Origin: Nymphaea colorata | Lineage: Eukaryota; Streptophyta; Magnoliopsida; Nymphaeales; Nymphaeaceae | Reading direction: 5' to 3' | Length of the DNA stretch: 64,000 nucleotides | Assembly: GCF_008831285.2 (NCBI RefSeq) | Contig: NC_045144.1 | Coordinates: 8,409,886-8,473,885, forward strand | Part shown: piece after piece, positions 22,976-33,913 of the stretch | Layout of the letters: every line of letters begins with the position of its first letter | How positions within the stretch are numbered: position 1 is the stretch's first letter | Program-made: the position numbers and the translations under genes | Notes under the pieces: generated by a model | Database searches by the model: none | Told to the model about the DNA's origin: nothing | Seen by the model: only the letters and a program-made list of their open reading frames with translations

Positions 22976-23452
22976 CGAAGTGAAAAGCTTGCTTGGGGTT
23001 AGGCCCCCTACCTTTATTCTAACAAAGTGGATATATACAAGGGAAGGCCAAAACAGACCTTAACACTAGACAAAAACAAAGGATTGGCCCAACCCTTCAC
23101 CAAAAAAATTTAAAATGATACATAGCATACTAGCTATGCCTATATAGTGTGTCCAGCAAAGTATTCATAAGTATTATGAGCATGCTCCATGATCAACTGA
23201 CCTAACTGTAGCTTCTCCTTGTTTCACAAAAATCCTATTCTGGAACTTACCAAGGAACCCAGTCCAGCCTGCATTTGTCTTTCTTCCTTCAAGTGCCTGT
23301 CTAGCTTTCTTCATTCAATCTTTAGTTGGGGAGACTATAAAGTAGTCTCTACCATATTCTTATGAAATCTAAAGTTGTGTTCTAAAACATCTATTTCTCC
23401 CTCATGGATCCTACCCCTATCCTTAATAATCACAACACAGCCCATAAGACCA

Positions 23453-24308
23453 TTATCTGCATATTTTCGGTCCGAGTCTGTTATGAGCGCTCACAATATT
23501 AATTAATATACCACTTCTATTCGAAGCAATAGTGTCAACATTGTAGAGCCCAATTTCCAGCCAAATTCTCAATTTTAGTTCTGCCTCAAGCGACCATTTA
23601 ATAGAGGAAAAGCTATTTATGCAATTCCTCCAAACTTCTCTTTTGAACCTACTGATCTCGAGTTGGATACTGTCATCAAAACGTGTTTTTGAGGTGCCAC
23701 AAATTCCAGTAGACAATTAAGAATGTCATCCTCCAGCACCGGCGCCTCCACTTACCCAAAATTCCAACTTGTAGCCATCTTTTGAATTCACCTGCATTCT
23801 CTCCTTGAGGAAACTTCACTGTACCGAACTTTGCAGCAACATATCTCCAAACGTCCTTGACTCTTTTACATTGAATTAAGACATGATCATTTGTCTCCTT
23901 AGCACAAAGGCACAGGGAACAACGATTGGCAAGTTGGATGTCAGCCTTTTGGAGTAGATCTAGTGTGGGTAACCTGCCTTCACAAGCTATGTAAGTATGC
24001 CAGCAACTCTTAGCTAGGGCAGAGCTATTCCAAATCTTTTTGCACCACCATTCTTTAACACCTTGCGTCCAACACTTCTTCGTAATGTCACCAGCTCTGA
24101 AATTCTCCTTACCATCATCACTCCAAACTAAGCTGACCTCAGCATCGCTAAGCCCTATGTTATCCTTATAAACACCAAGACGTGTAGCAATATCCAGAGT
24201 CAGACTATCATGACTCACACTAATAAACTCCCAGACACTGATATTGGGCTCCATCCAGTGCAACCCAAACCCACTTCCATCAGCTCTAGTGAGGAGTACT
24301 TGCCTCAC
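23453..24308 (-). pseudogene. LINE 2 zf-RVT and C-terminal region
   Basis: Frame 24308-23676 (210 codons) carries WHTYIACEGRLPTLDLLQKA and CSLC...ETNDHVLIQCKRVKDVW, the Cys-rich zf-RVT domain of plant LINEs, followed by the usual Trp/Arg-rich helix. The next frame (23716-23453) continues the C-terminal domain after a frameshift. No intact RNase H catalytic set is seen. Confidence 0.85.
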
Positions 24309-24380
24309 CTAGCGATCAGTCCAAAAGCTGATGCATTCTCTATTCCCAAGTCTCCACTCAACTTTGTCTTGAATCCAGCT

Positions 24381-25786
24381 TCACCCCCATCGCAGTCCTT
24401 TCCAACCCCAGCTCTGGTTAGTAGCTCTTTTGAAGGTCCAAAGACTGTGATATTTCAAATACCTCTCTTTAAAAAGGTAGGCCCAAGGGTCCCCACTGAT
24501 CAAAAGCTGGCAGCATCGACTGGCTAGCATCGCTCTATTCACATCCTCCAGTCTTCTAATACCAACTCCTCCCTCCTTAACAGGCAGGCACATCTGATCC
24601 CAGCTAACAAGATGCATGTGTCTAGCGCCTTCTTCGTCATTCCACAAAAATTTGATACATGTTTGCTGTATTTTTTTTAAAACAACTTCAGGCAATCTAA
24701 AAACTATCATCCAATAGTAAGGCAAAGTCATCAAAACATACCTGATGAGAGAAAGCTGACCCACATAAGACAATAACCGAGCCTTCCAACCAGCCAACCT
24801 CTTCTCCACCTTAGTGAGGAGTGGCAGGCAAAGTGCTTCTGTAAGTCTACCCAAAAACAAAGAGAGCCCAAGGTACTCCGAAGGGAGGTCCCATTGGTCC
24901 ATTGTAAGATCCGTTGAATTTCACTACTCTGACAGTCCACCACCATGGTTTTAGCAAAAATCTCAGGCTTTTGCTTGATCACCTTCATTCCAGCAAGACG
25001 TTCAAAATCCTCCAAAACAACTTTGGTAGTAGTAATGGTTTCCTTAGTGGCCTTAACCAACATATTCAAAATCCTCCAAAAAAACTTTGATAGTGGTAAT
25101 GGTTTCCTTAGTGGCCTTAACCAACATAACCACATCATCTGCAAACATCATAGCACAACCCTTCAGCCTCACACAACGGATTTTGAGAAGAAGAATGTTT
25201 TGGCTAATCGTTTCCTTGGTTCTATTAAACATCTCCATGACAATGAAGAAGAGGTAGGGGGTAAAGGATCACCTTGTCTCAGCCCGCGCCTCCCATGGAA
25301 TTTCTCACACATCCTTCCGTTCACTAAGACTCTATAGGACACCGAGGTAATGCATTGCATGATAATAGCAATCCATCTAGGATGGAAGCCCAAAAACTTC
25401 ATACTATTTTTTAATAAATTCCATGAAACTCTATCATAAGCTTTCATTAGGTCCAGCTTTAAACAACAGCCTCCTTTATCCCAAAAGTCTTTATAGTTAA
25501 TGGTCTCATTCACCCACAATATGTTATCATGGATGTGTCTCCCTTTCAAAAAGACTACTTGGTTAACGTTGATAATACGTTCAAGGATGGTCTGCATTCT
25601 ATTGACAATAACCTTTGTGATGATTTTGTATATAGTGTTACAAAGAGAGATGCGTCTGTAATCATCTACTTTCTTAGAGTTATTTTTTTTAGGAATGAGA
25701 CAAATCATAGTCCCATTGATGTTCTTCGCTATTTTTCCAGAAGAGAAGAAATCTTTCACCGCCTTCACCACATCAATGCTAATCAT
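24381..25786 (-). pseudogene. LINE 2 reverse transcriptase
   Basis: The frame 25786-25169 contains NGTMICLIPKK, YRRISLCNTIYKI, QVVFLKGRHIHDNIL, CLKLDLMKAYDRVSW (motif A Asp intact) and LRQGDPLPP. A frameshift then leads to CAMMFADDVVML (FADD intact, about 25150). Next comes a 64-base internal duplication (25001-25128), which shifts frame because 64 is not a multiple of three. The C-terminal part continues in 24902-24381 with GLSLFLGRL, LSLIRYVLMTLPYYWM and CLPVKEGGVGIRRL, all typical plant L1 blocks. Both catalytic centres survive, but the frame does not. Confidence 0.92.
25001..25128 (-). repeat. 64-bp tandem duplication inside LINE 2 RT
   Basis: TTCAAAATCCTCCAAAA starts at 25001 and again at 25065, and each copy ends CCTTAACCAACAT. 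The copies differ at a few bases. The duplication lies immediately after the FADD box and shifts the reading frame. Confidence 0.9.
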
Positions 25787-26479
25787 CGCCCAACACTTCT
25801 GAAAGAAGTAGTTAGGGAAACCATTAGGACCAGCAGCACTATCCTTATCTAAACTCTACATTGTTGCATACACGTCCTCCTCCAAGATAGGCTTTAAGAG
25901 CTGATCATTTTCAGAATCTATTATCTTAGGTATGCTGTCAATACCTGCAAACAACATTCCTTTTGCTTCGTCCATAGCTAATACCTTGTGAAAATAATCA
26001 GTGCACACTTCAAGAATCTGCCCACTCTATACATATTCAGTGCCATCACATTCCAGACTTTTGATCTTCCATTTAGCTTGCCTGGATTTAGCCATCGCAT
26101 GAAAAAAGGAGGTGTTTTTATCTCCCTCTGCAAGCCAATGAATACATGATCTTTGCTTCCACATTACCTCCTCCATGAGAAGAGCCTGAGTTAGTTGCTT
26201 CCTCACCCTGTGTTCCTCATCAATTGCACCCTCAATACCTTGTGCACCCCTCTAGCCTGCTTTGAAGGATGGCGATGTTATCATTAAGATTACCAAAAGA
26301 ATGCGTGTTCCAATCTAAGAGAGCCATTCGCAAGCGATTAAGCTTAACTAGGAGACGCATCATTGAGCACCCCCGGACCTCCCCTCTTCAAGATTCTTGC
26401 ATCACTTCCGTTACTTTCATATCCAACAACCAAGGATTGAAGAGCCTAAACGGCTTCTGGCCTCATGAATCATCAATTG

Positions 26480-27181
26480 TGTCCTTGGTCTGATACAAAA
26501 GCACACTATGATCAGAAGTGGTGGAAGTCTGAACCTTAAGTTTGCCATCTCCACCAAAAGCATTTTGCTACTCATTGTTAACCATGCACCAATCCAATTT
26601 ACAATGCATTGAGTCATGCCCTTGTCTATGATTCGACCACGTAAACCTCTTATTACTGTCTTCAACCTCCTTTAAGCATAAACAAAATGGCTGAAGGATA
26701 TGCAGGAAGTAGCTAAAGGTACAGAACCCGACTTGTGACGACTATTCAACATGACATTAAAATCGCCAATTAACATAACCGATCATTCAACTCTCGCAAC
26801 AAGGGCCTCAAGTTTATACAGGCTTTGCAGCCTTTGCCCAAACCTAGGTGGCAGGTACACACCAAACGCTACAAAGACTTTGTCATCATCTAACCTACGA
26901 AAAGAGACACCAACCCAATTATGATCAACCACCAAAGAAGTAGCTTCCAGCTCCTCCTCTTTCCATACACATAAGACTCTAACAACACCATCAGTACCCT
27001 CAGCATTAGATACAAAACTATTGTTAAAGTATCTTTCTATAATAACCTTCATCCTATGTCTGGAAATCATCGTATCAAGAACAAACCCAATGGAAGGGTT
27101 AAACTTATTGAAAATCAAACTCAATTCTTGCTGCACCGGCCTCTTAGCAAGGTCTCTAATATTCCAACTGAATACTTTCAT
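26480..27181 (-). pseudogene. LINE 2 APE-type endonuclease domain
   Basis: The first 132-codon frame (27181-26783) opens with KVFSWNIRDL, the conserved start of LINE apurinic-type endonucleases (WNxRGL), and runs to a stop at 26783. The frame then resumes with VMLIGDFNV, the GDFN motif of the active site. Further stops follow. The normal catalytic Glu region is not clearly preserved (LDTMIS where LxETK is usual), so the nuclease is unlikely to work. Confidence 0.85.
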
Positions 27182-27205
27182 GAATAAAAGTACAGGGCAA
27201 GGCCT

Positions 27206-27220
27206 CTATATTCTGTTGTT
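27206..27220. repeat. target-site duplication, right (LINE 2)
   Basis: CTATATTCTGTTGTT is identical to 22961-22975. Confidence 0.92.
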
Positions 27221-27850
27221 TACAACTTGAAATTGAAGAAGGTTTTACAAACTCTCTTTTTTCTCTCCTTCTAACAAAAGAATAGCCTGTCAGATCACAG
27301 CCTGGTATAACTCGAAATAAAGAAATGAATCAAACCTTCCCATAGCCCAACTATAGCTGAAGTAGGAATATCAAAAAAATCTTTTTTTTTTTGTAAAAAA
27401 AAGGAAGAAATCTCAGTTCAGATCTCTGGATACAAATAGTTTATCTGATAATATAATGAATTAATCGCATGACACTCAAGGGAATTTTAAACCACAAAGT
27501 GCAATCTAATATGATGAATCTGAATAACATAAATATTGACTACCCAAACTTAACAACTTAAGTTGACATACGTACAGCATGAATACTCATAATAGCTCTC
27601 ACAAGTCTCAATCTGCTTATGGCACAACACATACACATTCAGCTAAGCACTTGCACTAGTGTTTGATGAAACATGCAAACATTGTTGTGCATATGCACAT
27701 ACACACACCTTGATAATGGAAGCAAAACTATTGACACCACAACAAAGAATCATGTCTTTTTCGCTTTTGGGTAGCATCTTCTTACTTAGAGATGCAACAT
27801 TGAAGTGATGAGAACATCCTGGACGAAATCTATTTAAAGGCTTACAATGA
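27221..27850. other. intergenic, no gene seen
   Basis: AT-rich. The minus-strand frame 27643-27933 reaches into the repeat that follows but has no recognised domain. Confidence 0.35.
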
Positions 27851-28440
27851 GTGCAGCTTGAGGAGTAACTTGGTTCAACTAAGCAACCAAAGAAGCCATT
27901 CAAGACAACCAACACCACGAATAAATAATTCACCCAGCTGTAATGCCATCAATATTTGGCATACTCATCCGTATGCAATCATCAAATAATGATTCTGAGA
28001 TTGTTTTACTCCTGCCAACCAAAATTGCATGAGAATTTGAGATAGCTTGAACAAAGTCTATGTACAGAACAATTTGAACAAAGTTGAGAGATTATTAGTT
28101 GCTTGTATCAAAATGCATGGTTCAAAACAACAACATTTTGATAGAGAGAGTGCAGCTTGAGGAGTAACTTGGTTCAACTAAGCAACCGAAGCCATTCAGG
28201 ACAACCAAAGCTTCAAGAATAGACAATTTCATCTCATTCATCCAGCTGTAATGCCATTCAGGCATACAGTTCATTCGTATGTCATCATCAAATAATGATT
28301 CTGAGATTGTTTTACTCCTGACAAAAGTTGCATGATAATCTGAGACAGCTTCAAACAAAGTCATTTGTACAGAACAGTTTGAATAAAATTGAGAGTACTG
28401 TTAGTTGCTTTTGTCAAAATGGTTCAAAAAGTTTTTAGAC
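27851..28440. repeat. 299-bp direct duplication
   Basis: GTGCAGCTTGAGGAGTAACT begins at 27851 and at 28150. The two units stay alignable to about 28149 and 28437 with many substitutions and small indels, so this is an old tandem duplication. On the minus strand both encode VVLNGF(F)GCLVEPSYSSSCT, the only frame retained in both copies. No domain is recognised. Confidence 0.85.
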
Positions 28441-28710
28441 TGTGCGTTTTGAGAGCTCCTGATGTAGAACGAAGGAATGTTTGTTCCGATAGTTTCTTCT
28501 TGACAACCATATTCACAAAGAAACTTCAACAGTCAAACCTGCATGTCAAAATCGATGGTTCAAAAAGTTTTTAGAGAGGGCGCTTTTAGAGATGACAAAT
28601 CGCATGGGACGATGGAAAGCTCCTGATATAGGACGAAGGAATGTTCCTTCCGATAGTTTCTTCGTCGCAACCATCTTCACAAAAAAAATAGAACAGTCAA
28701 ACCTGTTTGG
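28420..28710. repeat. second short tandem duplication
   Basis: ATGGTTCAAAAAGTTTTTAGA occurs near 28420 and 28556. AGCTCCTGAT.TAG.ACGAAGGAATGTT with the following about 70 bases occurs near 28457 and 28617. Together they describe a diverged tandem unit of about 135-160 bases directly after the 299-bp repeat. Confidence 0.75.
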
Positions 28711-29933
28711 CATGGTTTCACTGTGTGGAGCCTAGCAGAGGGAGACAGCAGTGACTTACGAGAGCTTTTAGACTCCGCTTACTGTTGAAAATGGGTGGAT
28801 CTATGAGGGCAGCGGTTGAAACAAATGCCCACACTTAGGTCCATTGTCATCCCAAAACAATCTGGATAGTTTATCAACGGTGTGCGTGAGAGGCATCTGT
28901 GCTTATGTATTCTGTGCTTATGTATCCAGTAGAAGCAATGTATCTTCCCTAGTCCACTTGAAGTCGGTCCCTATTTTTTTAAGAACAAAGTTATGCGAAA
29001 CTAGGTAACATTTCATTGATACGAAGGGTCCACTTTAAAAATGCACTTGTTGAGCCCCATACTGGAGAAAATTGTTCATATGAGTGAGCGTAAAATCCTG
29101 GAATTAGGTGCCCAACGGCAGTTCGAGTATTTTTGCGTATGTGTATGATTGCACCTTATATACATAAAAAGCACACAAAAAAGAAGGCAGGAATCGAGTC
29201 TCATCTAAATCCTTCTTGATATCTTGTTGGCTCGATGTAAGCAGATCAATATGAGATGGATTCATTGCTTCCCTTCAGTTAAAAATCGTCACTGGTACCA
29301 CCATAATTCGATTGGCGGAAATGATATTCAGGAAATTGTTGAAAGGAAGCCGCCTTCGAAACATGGATTATCAAAAATATTCGAGTCCATTGGGCAACGC
29401 CCTTTTGGAAAGGTACTCGAATTAGAAGGGTAGTCGCCTCTTCTTCTTCTGGATATACGTCTTCAACAATGTCTTTTGGAAGGGCTCGACTGAGAGCGAC
29501 ATGCGGGAAGAGTTTTCCATACAGAGGAGATGCGAAAGAATGGGTAGGAGTCTGTAAAGGGGAAATATACCAATTCGTGCATCTTTTCTTTCCAAGGAAA
29601 ATTTCTCGGCGTCTTCCGTTTTCAGTGGGGTCGTCCAGAAAGGCATATATTCGTTTCTTTCTTGCCAACATCTTGTTTCTCCTGTTGCTTTCTTTCGCTG
29701 CCTTCCAAATTATTTGCTGCTCTCTCTTTTTGATCGTATGCCTGACCAACAGGCCCACGGTAACTGAGATACCTCTGACTCCTTTCCTTATTCCTTGTTC
29801 ACATACCAGTCCAAAACATGTTGGTCATTGTCAATTCTGTCTCTTGTCTCCCTTTTAAGCCCACCGAAACTCTTCCATTGGTCTTATTTTGCAATCTGCA
29901 TCCGTTCCTCGTCGTTTCACCAACGTGAAAACA
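28711..29933. other. region upstream of MLO-like fragment, no clear gene
   Basis: No exon is recognised. A 159-codon minus-strand frame (29279-29758) is open and basic but resembles nothing I know, and the plus strand is open over part of it (29469-29858). It may contain the promoter and 5' UTR of the MLO-like gene. CT-rich stretches near 29675-29735 and 29840-29880 fit a leader. Confidence 0.35.
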
Positions 29934-30310
29934 ATGGCAACTTCAACCTTCGAGTATACACCAACATGGGTGGTGGCTGTCGCTTGCTTGGTCATCATTG
30001 TCTTATCTTCAATTATGGAGCGAGGCATCCATTACTTGGGGAAGGTAGCTTCCTTCCTTTATGTTCCTCATATTGGGTGGTTTTGGTGGTCACGCGTTTA
30101 TCTTTTCATGTTTCATGGAGGGCCACTGTATTTTGGTTTTGGACACTATGTTGAATTCACGTTCTTTGTTTTATTCTTTATTCTTAATTTGTTTAGTCAT
30201 TGAAGAAACAGAAACAGAATGCACTATTTGAGGCCCTTCAGAAGCTTCCGTGCAAGCTGAAATACACAAGCGAAGCTAGCCACGACCACATCAAGAAAAT
30301 GAAACCTTAA
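29934..30310 (+). CDS. MLO-like N-terminal fragment, two exons, 74 aa
   Basis: Exon 1 (29934-30044) starts ATG and encodes FEYTPTWVVAVACLVIIVLS, then MERGIHYLGK. This is the diagnostic N-terminus of MLO seven-transmembrane proteins: the extracellular (L/F)EYTPTWVVA motif and the first membrane helix (about residues 6-27). A phase-0 intron (GTAGCT...TTTAG, 152 bases) leads to exon 2 (30197-30310) with KKQKQNALFEALQKL, the start of the first intracellular loop. MLO proteins usually exceed 400 residues and continue with a second helix. Here the sequence departs after ALQKL into a short basic tail and TAA. An A-run follows at about 30322-30342. Full-length MLO modulates powdery-mildew susceptibility and related membrane processes (family knowledge). 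This copy would be a single-pass remnant: a truncated pseudogene or a mini-gene. Confidence 0.75.
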
Positions 30311-30729
30311 GTTGTAATATCAAAAAAAAAAAAAAAAAAAAACTTACCTACCTGCCGCCAGCTGCTGCCAGACACCACTGGACGTCATCGTGGGTTGCCG
30401 GACGTCGTCTCGCTGCTGGCCATAGTTGTGGTAAAGCTCTGTAGAAGAAAACGCCAGTGAGGCTGAGACGTAGACTTCAGTTTTATATAAAATCGAACAT
30501 TTTTTTTTTTTTTGTTCGGATTGGGTTTGACCCAAACCTGATCCAACCCGTACCCAACCGTTTGCCCTACCCGGGTGCAACGGTGTACCGGAGCAGGTAC
30601 GTGGGTTGAATACACGTACCCGTGTGTCACGTACGTATAGGGTCTTCATGACTCCAGCTTTTTTAGCCATTTTGAGTCCATGTACAAGGTTAGATTTATC
30701 AAAAGGAAGGTTTGGAAGTACTAGAGAAA
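30311..30729. other. poly(A) run and GC-rich patch
   Basis: A run of about 21 A starts near 30322. The minus-strand frames at 30344-30670 overlap a T-run and a GC-rich dispersed-repeat patch (CCCAACCGTTTGCCCTACCC) and are not supported as genes. Confidence 0.4.
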
Positions 30730-31195
30730 AGCTCTAGTTCTTTCGGAGCCACACTAACAGTCTCTTCAACAGATTCAACTTCTCGAACCACAGAATTTTA
30801 TTCATGACAAGAAGCATCAATTGCCTGCTCACCGTCGTTGAATTCTTCTCCTGGTGCATTAGAAGAATCTAATGCATGCTGAACTTGAATCTCAATGATC
30901 ACTGCAGAAGAAGCATAATAAATACAGAACTGGGTAACAAGAAACCATGCTACAAAAGATCCATGCAAGAGGTACCTTTTTCTGGTGTTAAGGGAGCTTC
31001 AGGAGAAGCTTCACTAACACCATTAGGGTGAGCTGGACTATCTGTTTCATCCAATAGTCTGAACACATCCTTCAGAACATAGTAACCCTTCTCTTGCGGG
31101 GCTAAGAAAAATGACTGAGTGAATTTCCTACTTGATTTTCATTGTCCTAAAAGGGATCCAGTCACTAAAACAACTATGCCACCATTGAAAGAATT
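30730..31195 (-). pseudogene. G3BP-like (NTF2-domain RNA-binding protein) pseudogene, two exons
   Basis: On the minus strand exon A (31195-30976) follows an AG acceptor. It reads SFNGGIVVLVTGSLLGQ, stop, KSSRKFTQSFFLAPQEKGYYVLKDVFRLLDE, unmistakably the C-terminal half of the NTF2-like domain of plant G3BP-type proteins. A GT donor at 30975-30974 joins it in frame to exon B (from 30901), an acidic linker with IIEIQV, PGEEFNDGEQ and a TAA at 30798-30800, continuing as VVREVESVEETVSVAP. Both stops replace sense codons of the family. The first half of the NTF2 domain, the remaining exons and the RRM are absent, so it is a dead fragment. Its neighbour is the MLO-like fragment on the other strand. 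Confidence 0.8.
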
Positions 31196-31199
31196 CTGT

Positions 31200-32065
31200 T
31201 AATCAACAGTCTTAATTTCTGACTTCAAGTTATGGTAATCTTATGACATTATCTTCTCGTTGATATCAAGAACCAAAAATAGCAATATCAAAAGTGGTAT
31301 ACAATAATCTTTTAATCATCTAGGTTCCTGTATCCAGATGCCACGATTCATGATAAATTCTTATTTCCAAGATGGTGCAATCCAGCCATATATAAACATG
31401 AATGAACATGAACTAAGGAGGAAAAGAAAACAAAAAATCAAAAGATATTCAAATACGAGAGACCAGGTTATAAGAGTAATTTCAACAAGGTAACCCAAAA
31501 GATAACCTGAACCGCATTATAATATGTTCAAAACCGGCATGCAAAGTATATAGATATTGGTGTAGGACATTTACTTAAATCTAAATCCAAGTCAAATTAT
31601 TTAAAATTGAATATGAATATGGACCCCATCAAATAACACTTATGAAATTCTAACAGGTCCAATTTCTTGGTGGATGTCAACCTTTTTATATCCCATTTTT
31701 TTTAAGCAGTACAGTCATATATCCAATCCAAATCTAATATGTTGAATCTTTAGAAGGAAAAGATCCAAATAATATTCTAATTAAATAATAATAATAATAA
31801 TAATTTTTTGAACTATGTGTTCTTGTAAAATTCAGAAACATTCGAAACCCACGTCTACAGAAGCATTATATATATATAGGGTAGAGCAAGATAAGGAGGA
31901 GCATGATGATGGGTCCAATGTTAAGCTTGGGCATCGGTCGACCCAGCCCGATAAGGAGTCGGCTCGGGTTGGCCCGAGACCCAAAACCTGGGCCCAGCCC
32001 GACCTCAGCCAGATTATTAAATTGTCAAATTTTTTAAAAAATCTAAAATCAAAACAAAAATCTCA
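31200..32065. other. intergenic with dispersed-repeat patch
   Basis: AT-rich, with a (AAT)n tract near 31785-31805. A GC-rich CCCAGCCCGA/GGCCCGAGACCC patch at 31918-32005 resembles a common plant dispersed repeat. No exon is seen before about 32070. Confidence 0.35.
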
Positions 32066-32339
32066 AAGTTTAATGTACGATCTTCATCAAGGAAGGTGTG
32101 TTGAGAAAAAAACATTTAAACTTGGTGGCAAATATATGTAGTTTTCTTTGAGAGATATTGCTTTTATATTGGGTATAAGAGTCGTGGATGCTGGAGGCAC
32201 AAGTCTTGCGCAGAAAAGCAAAAAATATGACATTCTTGGGGATCATTAAACAGCTTGATGTTGAAGGTGCAGTCAGGAAATACCATGGTAATGGTCATTT
32301 AGAGGAACACACTAGGTTAGCTTTAGTTTATATTAGGAT

Positions 32340-32344
32340 GGCAT
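32340..32344. repeat. target-site duplication of copia element, left
   Basis: GGCAT immediately precedes the LTR start TGTTGGG and is repeated at 37918-37922. Confidence 0.9.
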
Positions 32345-33145
32345 TGTTGGGTTGGGTCCAGCCTCAAGTGAGGACCCGACCCGACCAATCACTTAAGTGA
32401 CGGGCTGAGGAAAAGGGGAGGGCACCCGATGGTGCCCCCAATCACCCTCACGTCCCTCTCTCTTGTGGGTTTTCTTTTGGGGAAAAGAAAAGAGGGCTTC
32501 CCTCTTGTGGCCGCTCACAGCAAGAGAAGATGAAGGCAAGGAAGAGAAGAAGGAGAAATCGCTGCAAGCTTGCGTGGGTTGATCGGCACACTAAGAAGAG
32601 AGAGGAAAGACAAAGAAGAGAGAGGAAATGAAGGAAGTCTTCATTGGGAGATCTCTTTCTTATTTCTTTGGGGCTCTTTATTTCATTCATACAAAAGAGT
32701 GTTATTGTTCTCTTGAGTTCACTATTTTTCTTAAAACAGTAAGGATATTATTGCTGGTGTATTTGGCTCCCTTTCTTGATGTATAGAAAGTCTCTCTTGC
32801 CCGTAGTTTTATCCCATTATTTGGGGGTTTTCCACGTAAATTAGTGCCTCTTGTTTCCTGCATTATTTAGCATATATTTTGATATATGTTGCTGCAACAT
32901 TGGTGTTGGAAACTCGATCTTATGCTCGCAGTCTTATGATTTTGATTTTGAGCAGTTTTGCACATCTCCGACTGTCAAACTAGTTGGTTTGGGCTGTTTT
33001 ATTGTTGTTGAAAACTGCCATTAGCTGCGTAATTATTGGACAAATATATTGTTGAAGTTTGGGAGTGTTTGTGTTAGCTTTGAGAGTTGTTTTTGGCTGG
33101 TTATTGTCTTCTTAAACATTCTTTTGAGGGAATACATCTATAACA
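32345..33145 (+). repeat. copia 5' LTR
   Basis: 801 bases beginning TGTTGGGT and ending CTATAACA, matching the 3' LTR along the whole length. A pyrimidine/purine-rich leader-like segment (CTCTCTCTTGTGGG, GAAGAGAGAGGAAAGAC) lies in the first half. Confidence 0.95.
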
Positions 33146-33148
33146 AAG

Positions 33149-33160
33149 TGGTATCAGAGC
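33149..33160 (+). promoter_or_regulatory. copia primer-binding site (initiator-Met tRNA)
   Basis: TGGTATCAGAGC lies three bases after the LTR end, the standard Ty1/copia primer-binding site. Confidence 0.95.
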
Positions 33161-33189
33161 CATGTTGGTTGTGTTCATTCTTATTGAAG

Positions 33190-33913
33190 GTTGGAGTCGA
33201 CCTCCACTATGATGGTCTCTCTAAATGGAACAATTGGACTATATGAAAAGCAAAAATGAAGGATTTGTTGTACTGTAAAGATTTATATGCACCTATTGAG
33301 AACAACAGGCCAGCGACAAATGAAAAATGAAAATTATTAGGTAGGAAAACCATTGGCACCATCAGACAATGGTTAGATGATTGTGTGTTTCATTTGGTAT
33401 CCACAAAGACGAGTGCGAAGTCGTTATGGCAGAAATTGAATGATCTTTACGAGAGGAAACCAGCTGGAAACAAGACTTTATTGATTAGGAAATTGGTAAA
33501 TCTGAAACTTAGAGAGGAAAAACATGTGTCAGAACATTTGAATGAAGTGTAGAGCATAATCCATCAATTGTCAGCCATGAAAATATATTGGATAATGAGT
33601 TACAAATACTCTTATTGCTTAGTTCTCTTCCGACATTTAGGAGACTTTAGTTGTTTCTTTGAGCAACTCTGCTCCAAATTGTGTGCTAACGATGAAGCAT
33701 GTAACCAGCATCATTCTAAATAAAGAGACAAGGAGAAAGTCTCTTGGCACTACTAACTCACAAGTGCTAGTGATGGGAGACAGGGACAAACAAAAGAATC
33801 GTAACAAATGGCATGACAGGTCAAAATCTAGGTCCAAATCAAGACCCAAGATGACAGGTAAATGCTTTTACTGTGGTATTCTAGGTCACAAAAATATTGA
33901 TTACAAGAAATGA
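33190..33913 (+). pseudogene. copia gag
   Basis: Readable gag begins LHYDGLSKWNNWTI, with a stop at about 33244, then WLDDCVFHLVSTKTSAKSLWQKL.DLYE and LVNLKLREEKHVSEHLNEV, typical of the UBN2/gag region. The zinc knuckle at about 33859-33906 is CFYCGILGHKNIDY. The last ligand of the CX2CX4HX4C pattern is Tyr instead of Cys. Frameshifts and stops (33244, 33328, 33550) kill the ORF. Confidence 0.88.

Larger units (their letters stand above)
22976..27205 (-). mobile_element. L1-type LINE 2 (endonuclease, RT, zf-RVT), minus strand
   Basis: A 4230-base element lies between 15-base perfect target-site duplications. On the minus strand it starts about 24 bases before the ATG-like start of the endonuclease domain, so ORF1 and the 5' UTR are missing (5' truncation). 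Order on the minus strand is endonuclease (27181 to about 26480), RT (about 25790-24380), zf-RVT (about 24080-23800), then a C-terminal part (23716-23453). The 3' end carries TTTGTTAGAATAAAG and a GGGGGCCTAACCCC hairpin with no poly(A) tail, as in LINE 1. Several stops and frameshifts make it inactive. Confidence 0.94.

Noticed and set aside
29279-29758. 159-codon minus-strand ORF upstream of the MLO-like fragment
   Set aside because: No recognisable domain, the opposite strand is also open, and it overlaps the probable leader or promoter of the MLO-like gene.
30344-30670. 108-codon minus-strand ORF
   Set aside because: It spans a homopolymer T run giving poly-Lys and a dispersed-repeat patch; no family is recognised.
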